Origin: Corallococcus caeni
GTDB lineage: Bacteria > Myxococcota > Myxococcia > Myxococcales > Myxococcaceae
DNA: 64,000 nt
Assembly (NCBI RefSeq): GCF_036245865.1
Contig: NZ_BTTW01000004.1
Location: forward strand, 434,001 to 498,000
Direction of reading: 5' to 3'
The position numbers and the translations under genes are program-made. Shown piece by piece: positions 10,120-18,053 of this stretch; within the stretch, counting starts at the first letter, position 1, and each line of letters opens with the position of its first letter. The notes below the pieces were generated by a model, which worked only from the letters and a program-made list of their open reading frames with translations, had not been told where the DNA came from and searched no databases.

Positions 10120-11105
10120 GCTTGTGGGGAGTGTGCGCGCTCGCGCTGCTGTCCCAGGCCCCGGTGAAGGCTCCCGCCGCCGCGCCGGCCGTGCCCCCCG
10201 CGCGCGCGGTGCCCGCGTCGCTCACCGCGCCCGCGCATCCGGCGGCGGCCCCTGCGGCGCAGCCCCTGCGGGAGAACGGCTGGAGCGCGCTCACGCCTGA
10301 GCAGCGCGCGGCCCTCATCGCGGACCGGGCCGAGTCCCCGCTGTCGGAGCGCCTGCTGGGCATGAGCGAGAAGTTCCTCAACACGCCCTACGTCCTGTCG
10401 CCCCTGGGCGAGGGCCAGGGCGTGGACCCGGACCCCACCTTCCGCCTGGACGCGGTGGACTGCCTCACCTTCGTGGAGGAGACGCTGGCGCTGGGCATGG
10501 CGCACGGCGAGCCGGAGGTGCCGGCGCTGCTGGAGCGGATCCGCTACGCGAGCACGCCCAGCTACGAGGACCGCAACCACCTGATGGAAGCGCAGTGGCT
10601 GCCCAACAACATCAAGAAGGGCCTGCTGGTGGACGTGACGCGCAAGTACGCGAAGCAGGACACCGTCACCGTCACCAAGACGCTCACCGCGCGCACCTGG
10701 CAGTCGAAGTCCTCCATGGCGCTCCAGCTGCCCCGCGAGCGTCAGCCCGTGGGCACCTTCACCCTGGACATGATTCCGCTGGAGAAGGTGCTGGAGCACG
10801 CGCGCGGCGTGGCGTCCGGCACCATCCTCGTCGTGATGCGAGAGGACCTGCCGCTCAAGGCCACGCGCATCACGCACCTGGGCTTCGTGGTGCAGAAGAA
10901 GAAGCGCACGTACCTGCGCCACGCGTCCAAGGGCGGCTACAACCGCGTGGTGGACGAGGACCTGGAGACGTTCCTCGCCCGCAACGCGCGCTACGACAAG
11001 TGGAGGGTGACGGGCGTGAGCCTCTTCGAGGCCCGGCGTCCGCCCCCCACGGTCGCGTCCCAGCCCGCGCCCGCCCGGGGCAGCGCGGACGTGGGCGCGC
11101 CCTGA
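10116..11105 (+). CDS. DUF1460 (NlpC/P60-like) amidase/peptidase family protein
   Basis: The 329-residue exported protein (short signal, then a Pro/Ala linker to about residue 50) belongs to DUF1460, a papain-like fold related to N-acetylmuramoyl-L-alanine amidases and NlpC/P60 peptidases. The presumed nucleophile is the Cys of DCLTFVE (about residue 111), and the catalytic His is probably that of ITHLGFV (about 254). The 'RHAS' motif downstream is also conserved in the family. A cell-wall substrate is inferred. The GTG start shares four bases with the upstream stop. It converges on the small zinc-ribbon gene with 13 bp between them. Confidence 0.82.
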   Translation: MSLWGVCALALLSQAPVKAPAAAPAVPPARAVPASLTAPAHPAAAPAAQPLRENGWSALTPEQRAALIADRAESPLSERLLGMSEKFLNTPYVLSPLGEGQGVDPDPTFRLDAVDCLTFVEETLALGMAHGEPEVPALLERIRYASTPSYEDRNHLMEAQWLPNNIKKGLLVDVTRKYAKQDTVTVTKTLTARTWQSKSSMALQLPRERQPVGTFTLDMIPLEKVLEHARGVASGTILVVMREDLPLKATRITHLGFVVQKKKRTYLRHASKGGYNRVVDEDLETFLARNARYDKWRVTGVSLFEARRPPPTVASQPAPARGSADVGAP

Positions 11106-11118
11106 TGCCGCTGCGCCG

Positions 11119-11580
11119 TTAGAGGGCCGGCGGCGCGCTGTCCATCGAGGCCTGGCGCGACTGCTCGTCCTCCAGTTCCTCTTCCTCCGCCGCGCGGCCG
11201 GCCTCGTCCGCGGAGGCGAGCGACTGGACCTTCACCTCCTCCAGCAGCAAGGCGGCGCGTGCCTGGGCGGTGTCCGGCACCAGCAGCTCCCACCAGGGCA
11301 GCAGGTTGCCCGTGGTCAGCTCGTCCACCACGCCCGAGCGGCCGGGGCGCACGATGAGCGGGATGCGGTGCTCCTCCAGCACGTCCGCGAAGACCTGGGC
11401 CGTCACGGGGTCGTCCGCGATGCCCGCCCTCACGAAGCGGCGTTGATCCAGCTCATGGGGCAGGGGCAGCCCGCGCTCGCGCATCTCCTCCGCCGACACG
11501 AGCGGTGGGTGGTTGGGGCAATCCGTGCAGTCCACGACACTGTCCTGATACTCCGAGCCACACCGTGCGCAGTACCTCAT
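11119..11580 (-). CDS. small zinc-ribbon protein with DUF2007-like domain
   Basis: The 153-residue protein starts with a four-cysteine zinc ribbon (Cys 4, 7, 18, 21). A DUF2007-like region follows (about 47-125), recognised by 'DPVTAQVFADVLEEHRIP' and a terminal 'LLVPDTAQARAALLLEE'. The C-terminus is an acidic, Glu-rich tail. DUF2007 proteins are small putative signal-transducing proteins of unknown mechanism. The gene stands alone, convergent with the DUF1460 gene. The product is probably cytoplasmic and has no catalytic motif. Confidence 0.75.
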   Translation of the reverse strand: MRYCARCGSEYQDSVVDCTDCPNHPPLVSAEEMRERGLPLPHELDQRRFVRAGIADDPVTAQVFADVLEEHRIPLIVRPGRSGVVDELTTGNLLPWWELLVPDTAQARAALLLEEVKVQSLASADEAGRAAEEEELEDEQSRQASMDSAPPAL

Positions 11581-11657
11581 GAAGCCCTCCTGGGCGATGG
11601 CTGGAAAGTTAGGAACGGCTCGCGCGGATGGCAGGCGGCCCCCCGCGCGAATTTCCG

Positions 11658-12020
11658 TCAGTGTCGTGCCGCGTCTCCCAGCTCGCCCACCATGCGGCTC
11701 AGGCGCTCCACGTCGATGGGCTTGCGCAGCACGGCGTCGCAGTACTCCGCGTTCTCCACCTGGGCGTAGCCGGACACGAGGACGACACGGGCATTGGGTT
11801 CACGCTCCTTCACCTGCTGCGCCAGCTCCGTGCCGTTCATTCCGGGCAGGGATTCGTCCGTCACCACGACGTCGGGGTGCGTGGCCTCGAACGCCTTCAG
11901 TCCCGCCACGCCGTCGGACGCGGTGGTGACCTCGAAGTCGTCCTCCAGGAGCTCCGCGAGGAGTTCCCGGCTGTCCCCGTCGTCCTCCACCAGCAGGACC
12001 TTGATTCGCTCGCCATCCAT
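11658..12020 (-). CDS. single-domain response regulator
   Basis: The 120-residue protein consists only of a receiver domain. The acidic pocket is EDD (12-14), the phospho-acceptor is Asp55 in VVVTDESLP, and the conserved lysine lies in LRKPID near residue 104. There is no output domain, so it probably acts by protein contact or phosphate relay. The ATG at 12018-12020 gives the normal receiver N-terminus. It is divergent from the ribosome hibernation factor gene; no partner kinase is adjacent. Confidence 0.9.
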   Translation of the reverse strand: MDGERIKVLLVEDDGDSRELLAELLEDDFEVTTASDGVAGLKAFEATHPDVVVTDESLPGMNGTELAQQVKEREPNARVVLVSGYAQVENAEYCDAVLRKPIDVERLSRMVGELGDAARH

Positions 12021-12167
12021 GCGACTAGAGCAACCCGGTGCCACGGGGGATTCGTCCAACGCGTCCCGGGCGCGGTGACGTCCGGCCGGCTGCTTCGGGG
12101 GAGGGCAGGCGGGAAGGCTTGCGACAGCCCCTCACGGGCGGGCGGGGGACTGCCCATGTTTATGCCC

Positions 12168-12176
12168 GGAGGTGAT
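12168..12176 (+). promoter_or_regulatory. near-perfect Shine-Dalgarno of the hibernation factor gene
   Basis: GGAGGTGAT lies just ahead of the ATG at 12180 and is complementary to the 3' end of 16S rRNA over nine bases. It fixes the start and predicts high translation when the gene is expressed. Confidence 0.8.
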
Positions 12177-12179
12177 TCC

Positions 12180-12542
12180 ATGAAGGTGCTGTTGCGTGGA
12201 GTGCATCTGGGGCTGAACGACAACCTGAAGCAGTACGTGGACACCCATCTGGTGGCCCACATCGAAAGGTTCGCCGAGGACGAGGCGTCGGAAATCGACA
12301 TCGCGCTCGTGGACATCAACGGGCCCAAGGGAGGCGTGGACAAGGAGTGCCGGGTGACGGTGCGCATGCCTGGATTGGAAGCAGTGCACGTGACGGAGAC
12401 GTCCGAGACGTTGTTCCAGGCCATCGACGCAACGCGTGATCGGCTGGAGAAGGCCATCAAGCGCGCGGTGGAGCGCCGTCGTCAGGGCGCGGGCAACAGC
12501 GGCATGCCGTTCGACCTGAACGCGGACGCGACGAACTACTAG
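12180..12542 (+). CDS. hpf: HPF/RaiA-family ribosome hibernation factor
   Basis: The 120-residue protein is the short form of the HPF/RaiA (YfiA) family, which binds the 30S decoding region and stores ribosomes in an inactive state in starvation. It shows the S30AE-domain pattern: an N-terminal strand with 'RGVHLGLNDNLKQYVD', a 'CRVTVRMPGL' strand and 'LFQAIDATRDRLEKAIKRAVERRR' at the C-terminal helix. It lacks the C-terminal dimerisation domain of long HPF. A strong ribosome-binding site and a following hairpin suggest an independent, well-expressed unit. HPF versus RaiA cannot be settled from sequence alone. Confidence 0.9.
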   Translation: MKVLLRGVHLGLNDNLKQYVDTHLVAHIERFAEDEASEIDIALVDINGPKGGVDKECRVTVRMPGLEAVHVTETSETLFQAIDATRDRLEKAIKRAVERRRQGAGNSGMPFDLNADATNY

Positions 12543-12588
12543 GCATCAAGCTGTAGCGCGGTGGGAAAGAGCGAAGGGCCCGGGAATT

Positions 12589-12611
12589 CCGGATGCCAGC
12601 CAGGCATCCGG
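12589..12611 (+). terminator. hairpin after the hibernation factor gene
   Basis: A perfect 9-bp stem (CCGGATGCC 12589-12597, GGCATCCGG 12603-12611) with a 5-base loop lies 47 bp after the stop and is flanked by CCCGGG on both sides that can extend it. No T-run follows. Confidence 0.6.
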
Positions 12612-12699
12612 CCCCCGGGTTCCTTCGGGCCAGTTCCTTGCTGGGGTCGAACGGTGGACGCTATAAGCGGACCCCTCACCCTTGGGCTAAAGGACGGCG

Positions 12700-14769
12700 A
12701 TGGTCCGCCTCAAGTTCCTGCTGTTCGCACTCCTGGTCCTCGGACTGGGCCTCGCTCACCTCCCGATGCTGTCGGCGCCCCAGCGTGCGCGCGCGGTGGA
12801 TGGTGCGGCGCTCCAGGCCGCGTCGGGCACCGGCGAGGTCGCGCGTCGCGTGGATGCACGCCGCGCCGAAGTCCAGTCCCTGGCGCTGAAGCTGGCCGGC
12901 AGCCCCCAGGTGGCCGCCGCCGTGCACGCGCTGTCCCCCGCGCCCGCGGCGAAGTCCCCGCGCGACCGCGGCTCCAACCGTGACGCGGAGGAGACGGCCG
13001 GGTTGCTGCCGCTCACCGCCGAGCGCTTCGGCGCGCTGCGCACCGCCGCGGAAGCCGGCCTGCCCAAGGAGCTCCAGGGCGCGGTGGTCGCGGTCGTCGC
13101 CGGCGACGCGAGCTTCCATGCGCGCGCGGGCGCCGAGCCTTCCTCCGACACCGCGGCGCTGGACGTCGCGGCGCTCGCCAAGGCGGGCACGTCCGTGGTG
13201 GACGCCTTCGGGGCGCCGCACGTGTTCGCGTCCGTGCCGCTCGCGTGGAGCGGTGACGGGACTCCTGCTCCGGCGGTGACGCTGGTGGTGGGCGCGCCGC
13301 TCGCCGCCGACGCCGCGCTGCAGGGCGCGCTGGACGCGTCCGGCGCGGCCGCGGTGGGGCTCGTGCAGGGCGACAAGGTGGTGGGGGGAGTGGGCGCGGA
13401 GAAGGCGCGGCTGGATGGCGCGCTGCCCCGCCTGCCGGCCGGTGCGAAGGACACGGTGCTGGAGTCGGGTTCGCTCCAGGCGCTGGGGCCGGTGCAGCTG
13501 CCCGCCTTCACCAGCGGCGACGCGATGGGCGGCCAGGCGCCGCTGTTCGTGGGCTCCCGCCAGGCGCTGACGGGCACGCCGTATGAAGTCGTGGTCCTCG
13601 CGAGCACGGCGGCGACGCTGGCCCCGCTGGCCGCGTACCAGAGCACCGCGCTGCTCGCGCTCGCGGGCCTGTTCGTGCTGAGCCTCGTCTGGACGGCGCT
13701 GATGGGTGGGGGCAAGAAGTCCTCCGACGAGGAGGCCGTGTCGGGCAACTCGGACACGCTGGGCTGGTCCGCGGCGCTCGCCGCGCAGACCGCGCCGGCC
13801 GCGCAGCCCGTGACCACCTCGCCCCCGGCTCCGGCCGCCGTGGCGCCGGTGGCCGCGCAGGCGGCGGATCCGTTCGGGTCGAACGTGCACGCGGAGCCCG
13901 CGTCCAATCCGTTCGGGTCGAGCGCGCACGCGGAGCCCCTGTCCAACCCGTTCGCCTCGGCCGCGCCGCCGGCCGCGGATCCGTTCTCCGGCCCGGATGC
14001 GTTCCCCTTCCCGGGGTCGCCGGCTCCGGCCGCGGATCCGTTCGGGATGCCGCCTCCGCAGGCCGCCGCGCCGATGGCGGATCCGTTCGGGATGCCGCCC
14101 GCGCAGGCCGCCGCGCCGATGGCGGATCCGTTCGCCGGGGTGGAGTCGTTCCCGTTCCCCTCGGCGCCCGCGGCCTACCCGCCGCCGGCCGCGGAGCCGT
14201 TCACGCCGCCTCCGGCGTACGCGCAGGGCGGAGCGATGCCCTTCGAGCACCCGGCCCCGGAGCCCATCGCTCCGGCGGCGCCGCGTCACGGCGCGTTCGC
14301 CTTCGAGGATCAGCCCACGGCGGCGTACTCGCTCCAGCAGGCGGCCAATCCGTTCGCGCTGGCGGCGGCGCAGACCTCGGATCCGGAGTCCCCGGAGACG
14401 ACGCGCGTGGCGGCGATCCCGCGCGAGCTGCTCCAGGCCAGCACCCGGCCCACGTCGGAGGCCATCCCGATGCCGCCCCCGCGCTCCAACGCGCCGCAGG
14501 CGGTGCCGCTGCCCATGCCGGGCGTCAACAGCGCGGCGGCGGTGGCCCTGTCGGAGGAGCAGCACTTCCAGGACGTCTTCCGCGAGTTCGTCACCACGCG
14601 TGAGCGCTGCGGCGAGCAGGCGGATGGCCTGACGTACGACAAGTTCGTGCAGAAGCTGCGCAAGAACAAGGAGCAGCTCGTCACGAAGTACGCGTGCAAG
14701 ACGGTGCGCTTCCAGGTCTACGTGAAGGAGGGCAAGGCCGCCCTCAAGGCGACGCCCGTCAAGGACTGA
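12700..14769 (+). CDS. MXAN_5187-type membrane protein with DPFG-rich linker
   Basis: The 689-residue protein has a transmembrane segment or uncleaved signal at about 5-23, an Ala-rich extracytoplasmic domain to about 305, and a second membrane helix near 312-335 (LLALAGLFVLSLVWTAL). A long Pro/Ala linker (about 370-590) contains repeated DPFG/NPFG/DPFGMPP units. The compact C-terminal domain (about 615-689) contains 'FQDVFREFVTTRERCGEQ' and 'YDKFVQKLRKNKEQL'. This domain resembles the one named after M. xanthus MXAN_5187; that assignment is from memory of family names. The topology puts the linker and C-terminal domain in the cytoplasm. The gene converges on a histidine kinase gene across a strong terminator. 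Function unknown. Confidence 0.75.
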   Translation: MVRLKFLLFALLVLGLGLAHLPMLSAPQRARAVDGAALQAASGTGEVARRVDARRAEVQSLALKLAGSPQVAAAVHALSPAPAAKSPRDRGSNRDAEETAGLLPLTAERFGALRTAAEAGLPKELQGAVVAVVAGDASFHARAGAEPSSDTAALDVAALAKAGTSVVDAFGAPHVFASVPLAWSGDGTPAPAVTLVVGAPLAADAALQGALDASGAAAVGLVQGDKVVGGVGAEKARLDGALPRLPAGAKDTVLESGSLQALGPVQLPAFTSGDAMGGQAPLFVGSRQALTGTPYEVVVLASTAATLAPLAAYQSTALLALAGLFVLSLVWTALMGGGKKSSDEEAVSGNSDTLGWSAALAAQTAPAAQPVTTSPPAPAAVAPVAAQAADPFGSNVHAEPASNPFGSSAHAEPLSNPFASAAPPAADPFSGPDAFPFPGSPAPAADPFGMPPPQAAAPMADPFGMPPAQAAAPMADPFAGVESFPFPSAPAAYPPPAAEPFTPPPAYAQGGAMPFEHPAPEPIAPAAPRHGAFAFEDQPTAAYSLQQAANPFALAAAQTSDPESPETTRVAAIPRELLQASTRPTSEAIPMPPPRSNAPQAVPLPMPGVNSAAAVALSEEQHFQDVFREFVTTRERCGEQADGLTYDKFVQKLRKNKEQLVTKYACKTVRFQVYVKEGKAALKATPVKD
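13861..14135 (+). repeat. in-gene repeats encoding DPFG/NPFG motifs
   Basis: Near-identical short units encode DPFGSNVHAEPASNPFGSSAHAEPLSNPF-type and DPFGMPP(P/A)QAAAPMA-type peptides, with at least seven (D/N)PF motifs. The DNA copies (GCGGATCCGTTCGGG and relatives) are almost exact, so this stretch is prone to length variation between strains. Confidence 0.75.
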
Positions 14770-14794
14770 CGTCCCCCGCCACCGTGCGGTGCCC

Positions 14795-14831
14795 GAAGGC
14801 CCGGGACCTCCTCGTGAGGTGCCGGGCCTTC
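14795..14831. terminator. strong bidirectional hairpin
   Basis: Outer arms GAAGGCCCGG (14795-14804) and CCGGGCCTTC (14822-14831) pair perfectly over 10 bp, and inner arms ACCTC (14806-14810) and GAGGT (14816-14820) pair over 5 bp. It lies between the convergent MXAN_5187-like and histidine kinase genes, with TTC after the stem in the plus direction. Confidence 0.75.
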
Positions 14832-14854
14832 TTCACGTGGGGCCGTCTTTGCGG

Positions 14855-16504
14855 TCAGCTCGCGCGCGGGAGCACGACGCTGAAGCGGGCGCCCTGGCCC
14901 GGCTCTCCGCCGACCTCCAGGCGGCCGCCGTGCTCCTGGAGGATGCGCGCGGCGATGGCGAGCCCCAGGCCGGTGCCGCCGTCCTTGGTGGTGAAGTAGG
15001 GCTCGAAGATGCGGGCGCGGTGCTCCAGGGGGATGCCGGGGCCTTCGTCCTCCACCTCGACGATGGCGTCCGCGTCGGTGCCCTTCACGCGCACGCGCAG
15101 CGCGCCGCCCTTGCCCGTCATGGCTTCTTCCGCGTTCTTCACCAGGTTGACGAGCACCTGCGTGAGCTGGTCGCGGTCCGCGCGGGCCACCACGCCGGCC
15201 TGGACCGCGGGCTCCAGCCGGATGCCTTCGGGCGGCGCGGCGTACAGCGACAGGATGCTCTGGGTCAGCTCGCCCAGGTCCACCGGGGCGAGCTGGGGCT
15301 TGGGCAGGCGCGCGAAGCGGCTGAACTCGTCCACGATGCGCCTGAGGCGCTCCACCTCTTCCAGCACCACGCCCGCGCTCTCCTTGAAGAGGGTGGGGAA
15401 GCTGGGGTGGCGCGCCTCGTGGGCGGCCATCAGCGTCTCCAGCGACATGCGGATGGGGGTGAGGGGGTTCTTGATTTCGTGCGCCAGCCGCCGCGCGACC
15501 TCCTGCCACGCGGCGATGCGCTCGGTGGCCATCAGGCGCTCGGTGGTGTTCTTCAGCTCGGACGTCATGTGGTTGAACGTCCGGACCAGCTCGCCCACCT
15601 CGCCGGTGGCCCGGGCCGTCACCTGGACGTCCAGTGCGCCCTCGGCCACGCGGCGCGCGCCGGAGGTGAGGGCCTCCACGGGCCGCGTCATCCAGCGTGA
15701 CACCAGCAGGCCCAGGAGCGCGGCGAAGCCCAGGCCCAGGCCGGCGAGGAGGAGGAACGCGCGCATGACGCCCTCCTCGGCTTCACGCGCGGCGGCGCGG
15801 CTGAAGGTGAGGCGCACGGAGGCCGCGTTGCCCAGGGGCAGCACCTGCTCCACGGTGGGCGGGGCCGCGCTGCCCGCGTGCGCGACCTGCGTGTCACCGG
15901 ACAGGAGCGTCACGTCGGATTGCGTGAGGCGGGCCAGGTGCTGCGCGAGGCCGTCATCCAGCACCACGCCGCCCACGGCCCACAGGCGCACGTCGCCGTA
16001 GTCCACGGGACGCGCGGTGACGAGCGCGGGGACCTGGCGCAGGCCCGCGTCGCCGCGCACGTCCACGCGCACGGGGACGGGCTTGGGGGACCTCTCCTTC
16101 GTCACGGCGAAGAGGACGGGGTCCGGGTCTCCGCGCCGGGCGGGCAGGTGGCCGGAGGACAGCACGGTGCCGTTGCGGTCGAAGAGGGTGAGCACGGTGA
16201 GGCCGCGGCTCTTCATCAGGCCCTCGGCGGTGTTGGCCTGGATGGCGCGCAGGGGAGCGGAGCGCGCTTCGCGCACGAGGTCCTCCATGGCGGGGCTCTC
16301 CACCAGCTCCTCGACGGCGCGGCGCGCGTTGGCGGCGGAGCGCTCCAGGGACTCCTGCGCGGAGGTGGTGGCGGCCGTCATGCGCGCGTCCAGCTCGCGC
16401 GACAGCGTGTCGCGCAGGCGCGTCAGCGTCAGGGGAACGACGATCGCCAGCGGCACCAGCGCGAGCAGCGCGAAGGCGAGCGCGAGCCGGGTCCTCAGCC
16501 GCAT
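14855..16504 (-). CDS. NtrB-type membrane sensor histidine kinase (candidate CrdS)
   Basis: The 549-residue kinase has two membrane helices (about 8-28 and 248-270) bracketing a roughly 220-residue periplasmic sensor region. A HAMP domain follows (about 270-325), then a dimerisation/phosphotransfer domain with His342 in RRLAHEIKNPLTP, and an ATPase domain with VNLVKNAEEA, DEGPGI and GTGLGLAI motifs. The H-box belongs to the NtrB/NtrY group that partners NtrC-type regulators. In M. xanthus the NtrB-like kinase CrdS partners CrdA and is encoded apart from the che3 cluster. The NtrC-type crdA lies 34 kb away here, so this gene is a candidate crdS. That identity is inference; the kinase assignment itself is firm. 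Confidence 0.92.
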   Translation of the reverse strand: MRLRTRLALAFALLALVPLAIVVPLTLTRLRDTLSRELDARMTAATTSAQESLERSAANARRAVEELVESPAMEDLVREARSAPLRAIQANTAEGLMKSRGLTVLTLFDRNGTVLSSGHLPARRGDPDPVLFAVTKERSPKPVPVRVDVRGDAGLRQVPALVTARPVDYGDVRLWAVGGVVLDDGLAQHLARLTQSDVTLLSGDTQVAHAGSAAPPTVEQVLPLGNAASVRLTFSRAAAREAEEGVMRAFLLLAGLGLGFAALLGLLVSRWMTRPVEALTSGARRVAEGALDVQVTARATGEVGELVRTFNHMTSELKNTTERLMATERIAAWQEVARRLAHEIKNPLTPIRMSLETLMAAHEARHPSFPTLFKESAGVVLEEVERLRRIVDEFSRFARLPKPQLAPVDLGELTQSILSLYAAPPEGIRLEPAVQAGVVARADRDQLTQVLVNLVKNAEEAMTGKGGALRVRVKGTDADAIVEVEDEGPGIPLEHRARIFEPYFTTKDGGTGLGLAIAARILQEHGGRLEVGGEPGQGARFSVVLPRAS

Positions 16505-16688
16505 GCGGGCCGGTCCTTCCTGGGGGCCGTCGGATCCGCTGCGCGCGGCGTCGCGTCGGCCAGGATCAAGGCTGACCCCGGGCTTCTGGAGTCACGTCCG
16601 CCGCGGATACCGACAGGCTGGCGGGGCTCACGGCTGGCTTGTACGTGCGGCACCGGGTCCACTGCGTGCCGCGTCGCGTGCGAGGGGC

Positions 16689-18053
16689 TCATGGCCTTCC
16701 TCCGCCACCCGTGGCCTCGACGGGCGCGAGCCAGGCGCCTTCGAGCACCGGCAGGCCCTGGGCATCCAGCACCAACCCGGTCACCTCCGGCGCCGCGCGC
16801 AGGGCGAGTCCCTGGGCGTACAACGGGATGAGCGGCACGGAAGGGGCGAGCGCCAGGGCCCGTTCGCGGCTTCGCGCATCGCGGGCTCCGGCGTCCGTGA
16901 GCGCTCCGATGGGCGGCAGCTCCACGCCGAGCAGGTCCCGGCGGCCGCCTGCCTCCAGCACCACCGCCAGCGCGGGGCCGGGGATGGGCGGCAGGAGGAA
17001 CGCGCTGAGCATCAGCTCGAAGTCGCCCCTGGCCTGACGGCTTCGCAGCGCGGCGCGCGACTGGGGCTCCAGCGCGACGGTGTAGCCCTGGTCGTGCAGC
17101 TTCACCTGGATGCGCTCGGCCACGGCGCGCTGATCCGCCAGCGCGGCGTCATAGGCGAGCGTCACCTTGCGCGTCGCACCCGCTGGCGGCGTTCCGGGCC
17201 GGGCCTTGGGGGCCAGGGGCATCAACGCGGGCGGCAGCAGGTTCGCCATGGGCACGGCGGGCCCCTTCACGAACAGCCGCGTGAGGTCCTCGCGGTCGAT
17301 GGCGCTCTCCACGGCCTGACGGAAGTCCGCGGGCACCTTCCGGGGCGAGTACGCCAGATAGGTCGCGTACAGCGCGGCGCCCGTGAGGGTGTCGTTGTCC
17401 GGCGGCGTGCCCAGCTCCACCTGCACCTGCCGCGCGGCCCACAGCCGCGTGAGGCCCCGCTCATCCGTGGCGGTGAGGGCCAGCCGGTCCAGGTACGGCC
17501 GACCTTCGGGCCATGTGGACTGGGCCTCCAGCACGCCCCTGCCCGCCGCGCTGAACGGGCCCGACGCGGGCGACGGCGGCGTCGCGAGGGCAGGGTGACA
17601 CAGCGAGCGCTCCAGGTCGGGCCAGGGGAACGCGAGCGCCAGGTCCAGCGTGGCGCCCGTGGACGTCACCTGCCGACCCTCACCGCGCAGCGGATACAGC
17701 AGCGCGCGGTACGGAGACGGCGACTCCGTGGACGACAGCCGCGTCCAGGCGCGGGCCAGGGCGGTGGCACTGGCGGCGGAAGGCATCGCCACGCGCAGGG
17801 CCTGCGGCAAGGGCCGGGTCAGCTCACGCGACAGCGTCGCATGCACCTGCCCGTTGGCGTCCACGCGACACACGGGCCGCGTCAGCAGGCCCAGCAGCGC
17901 GGCCTCCATCGGCGTATCGGCGAGCGCGGGCTCACCGATCTCCGGCGGGCCGGCGTGGGCCACCCGCAGCTCGCCGCCGTAGCGGGGACGGCTGGCCGCC
18001 AGAGCGGGCGCGGAGGAAAGAAGCACGAGGCCCGCGAGGGCGGAGCGGATCAT
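16689..18053 (-). CDS. periplasmic peptide-binding-like protein (ABC family 5), orphan
   Basis: The 454-residue exported protein has a signal peptide (MIRSALAGLVLLSSAPALA) and then 'RPRYGGELRVAH', the classic opening of family 5 extracellular solute-binding proteins (DppA/OppA type). An 'FRQAVESAIDREDL' helix lies in the middle of the domain and 'VPLIPLYAQGL' near the end. Such proteins normally deliver peptides to an ABC importer, but no permease or ATPase gene is nearby. Its ATG overlaps the stop of the FG-GAP gene (ATGA), so it is translationally coupled to that gene and, through it, to the penicillin-binding protein gene. A role in sensing or binding wall peptides is a reasonable inference. 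Confidence 0.8.
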   Translation of the reverse strand: MIRSALAGLVLLSSAPALAASRPRYGGELRVAHAGPPEIGEPALADTPMEAALLGLLTRPVCRVDANGQVHATLSRELTRPLPQALRVAMPSAASATALARAWTRLSSTESPSPYRALLYPLRGEGRQVTSTGATLDLALAFPWPDLERSLCHPALATPPSPASGPFSAAGRGVLEAQSTWPEGRPYLDRLALTATDERGLTRLWAARQVQVELGTPPDNDTLTGAALYATYLAYSPRKVPADFRQAVESAIDREDLTRLFVKGPAVPMANLLPPALMPLAPKARPGTPPAGATRKVTLAYDAALADQRAVAERIQVKLHDQGYTVALEPQSRAALRSRQARGDFELMLSAFLLPPIPGPALAVVLEAGGRRDLLGVELPPIGALTDAGARDARSRERALALAPSVPLIPLYAQGLALRAAPEVTGLVLDAQGLPVLEGAWLAPVEATGGGGRP

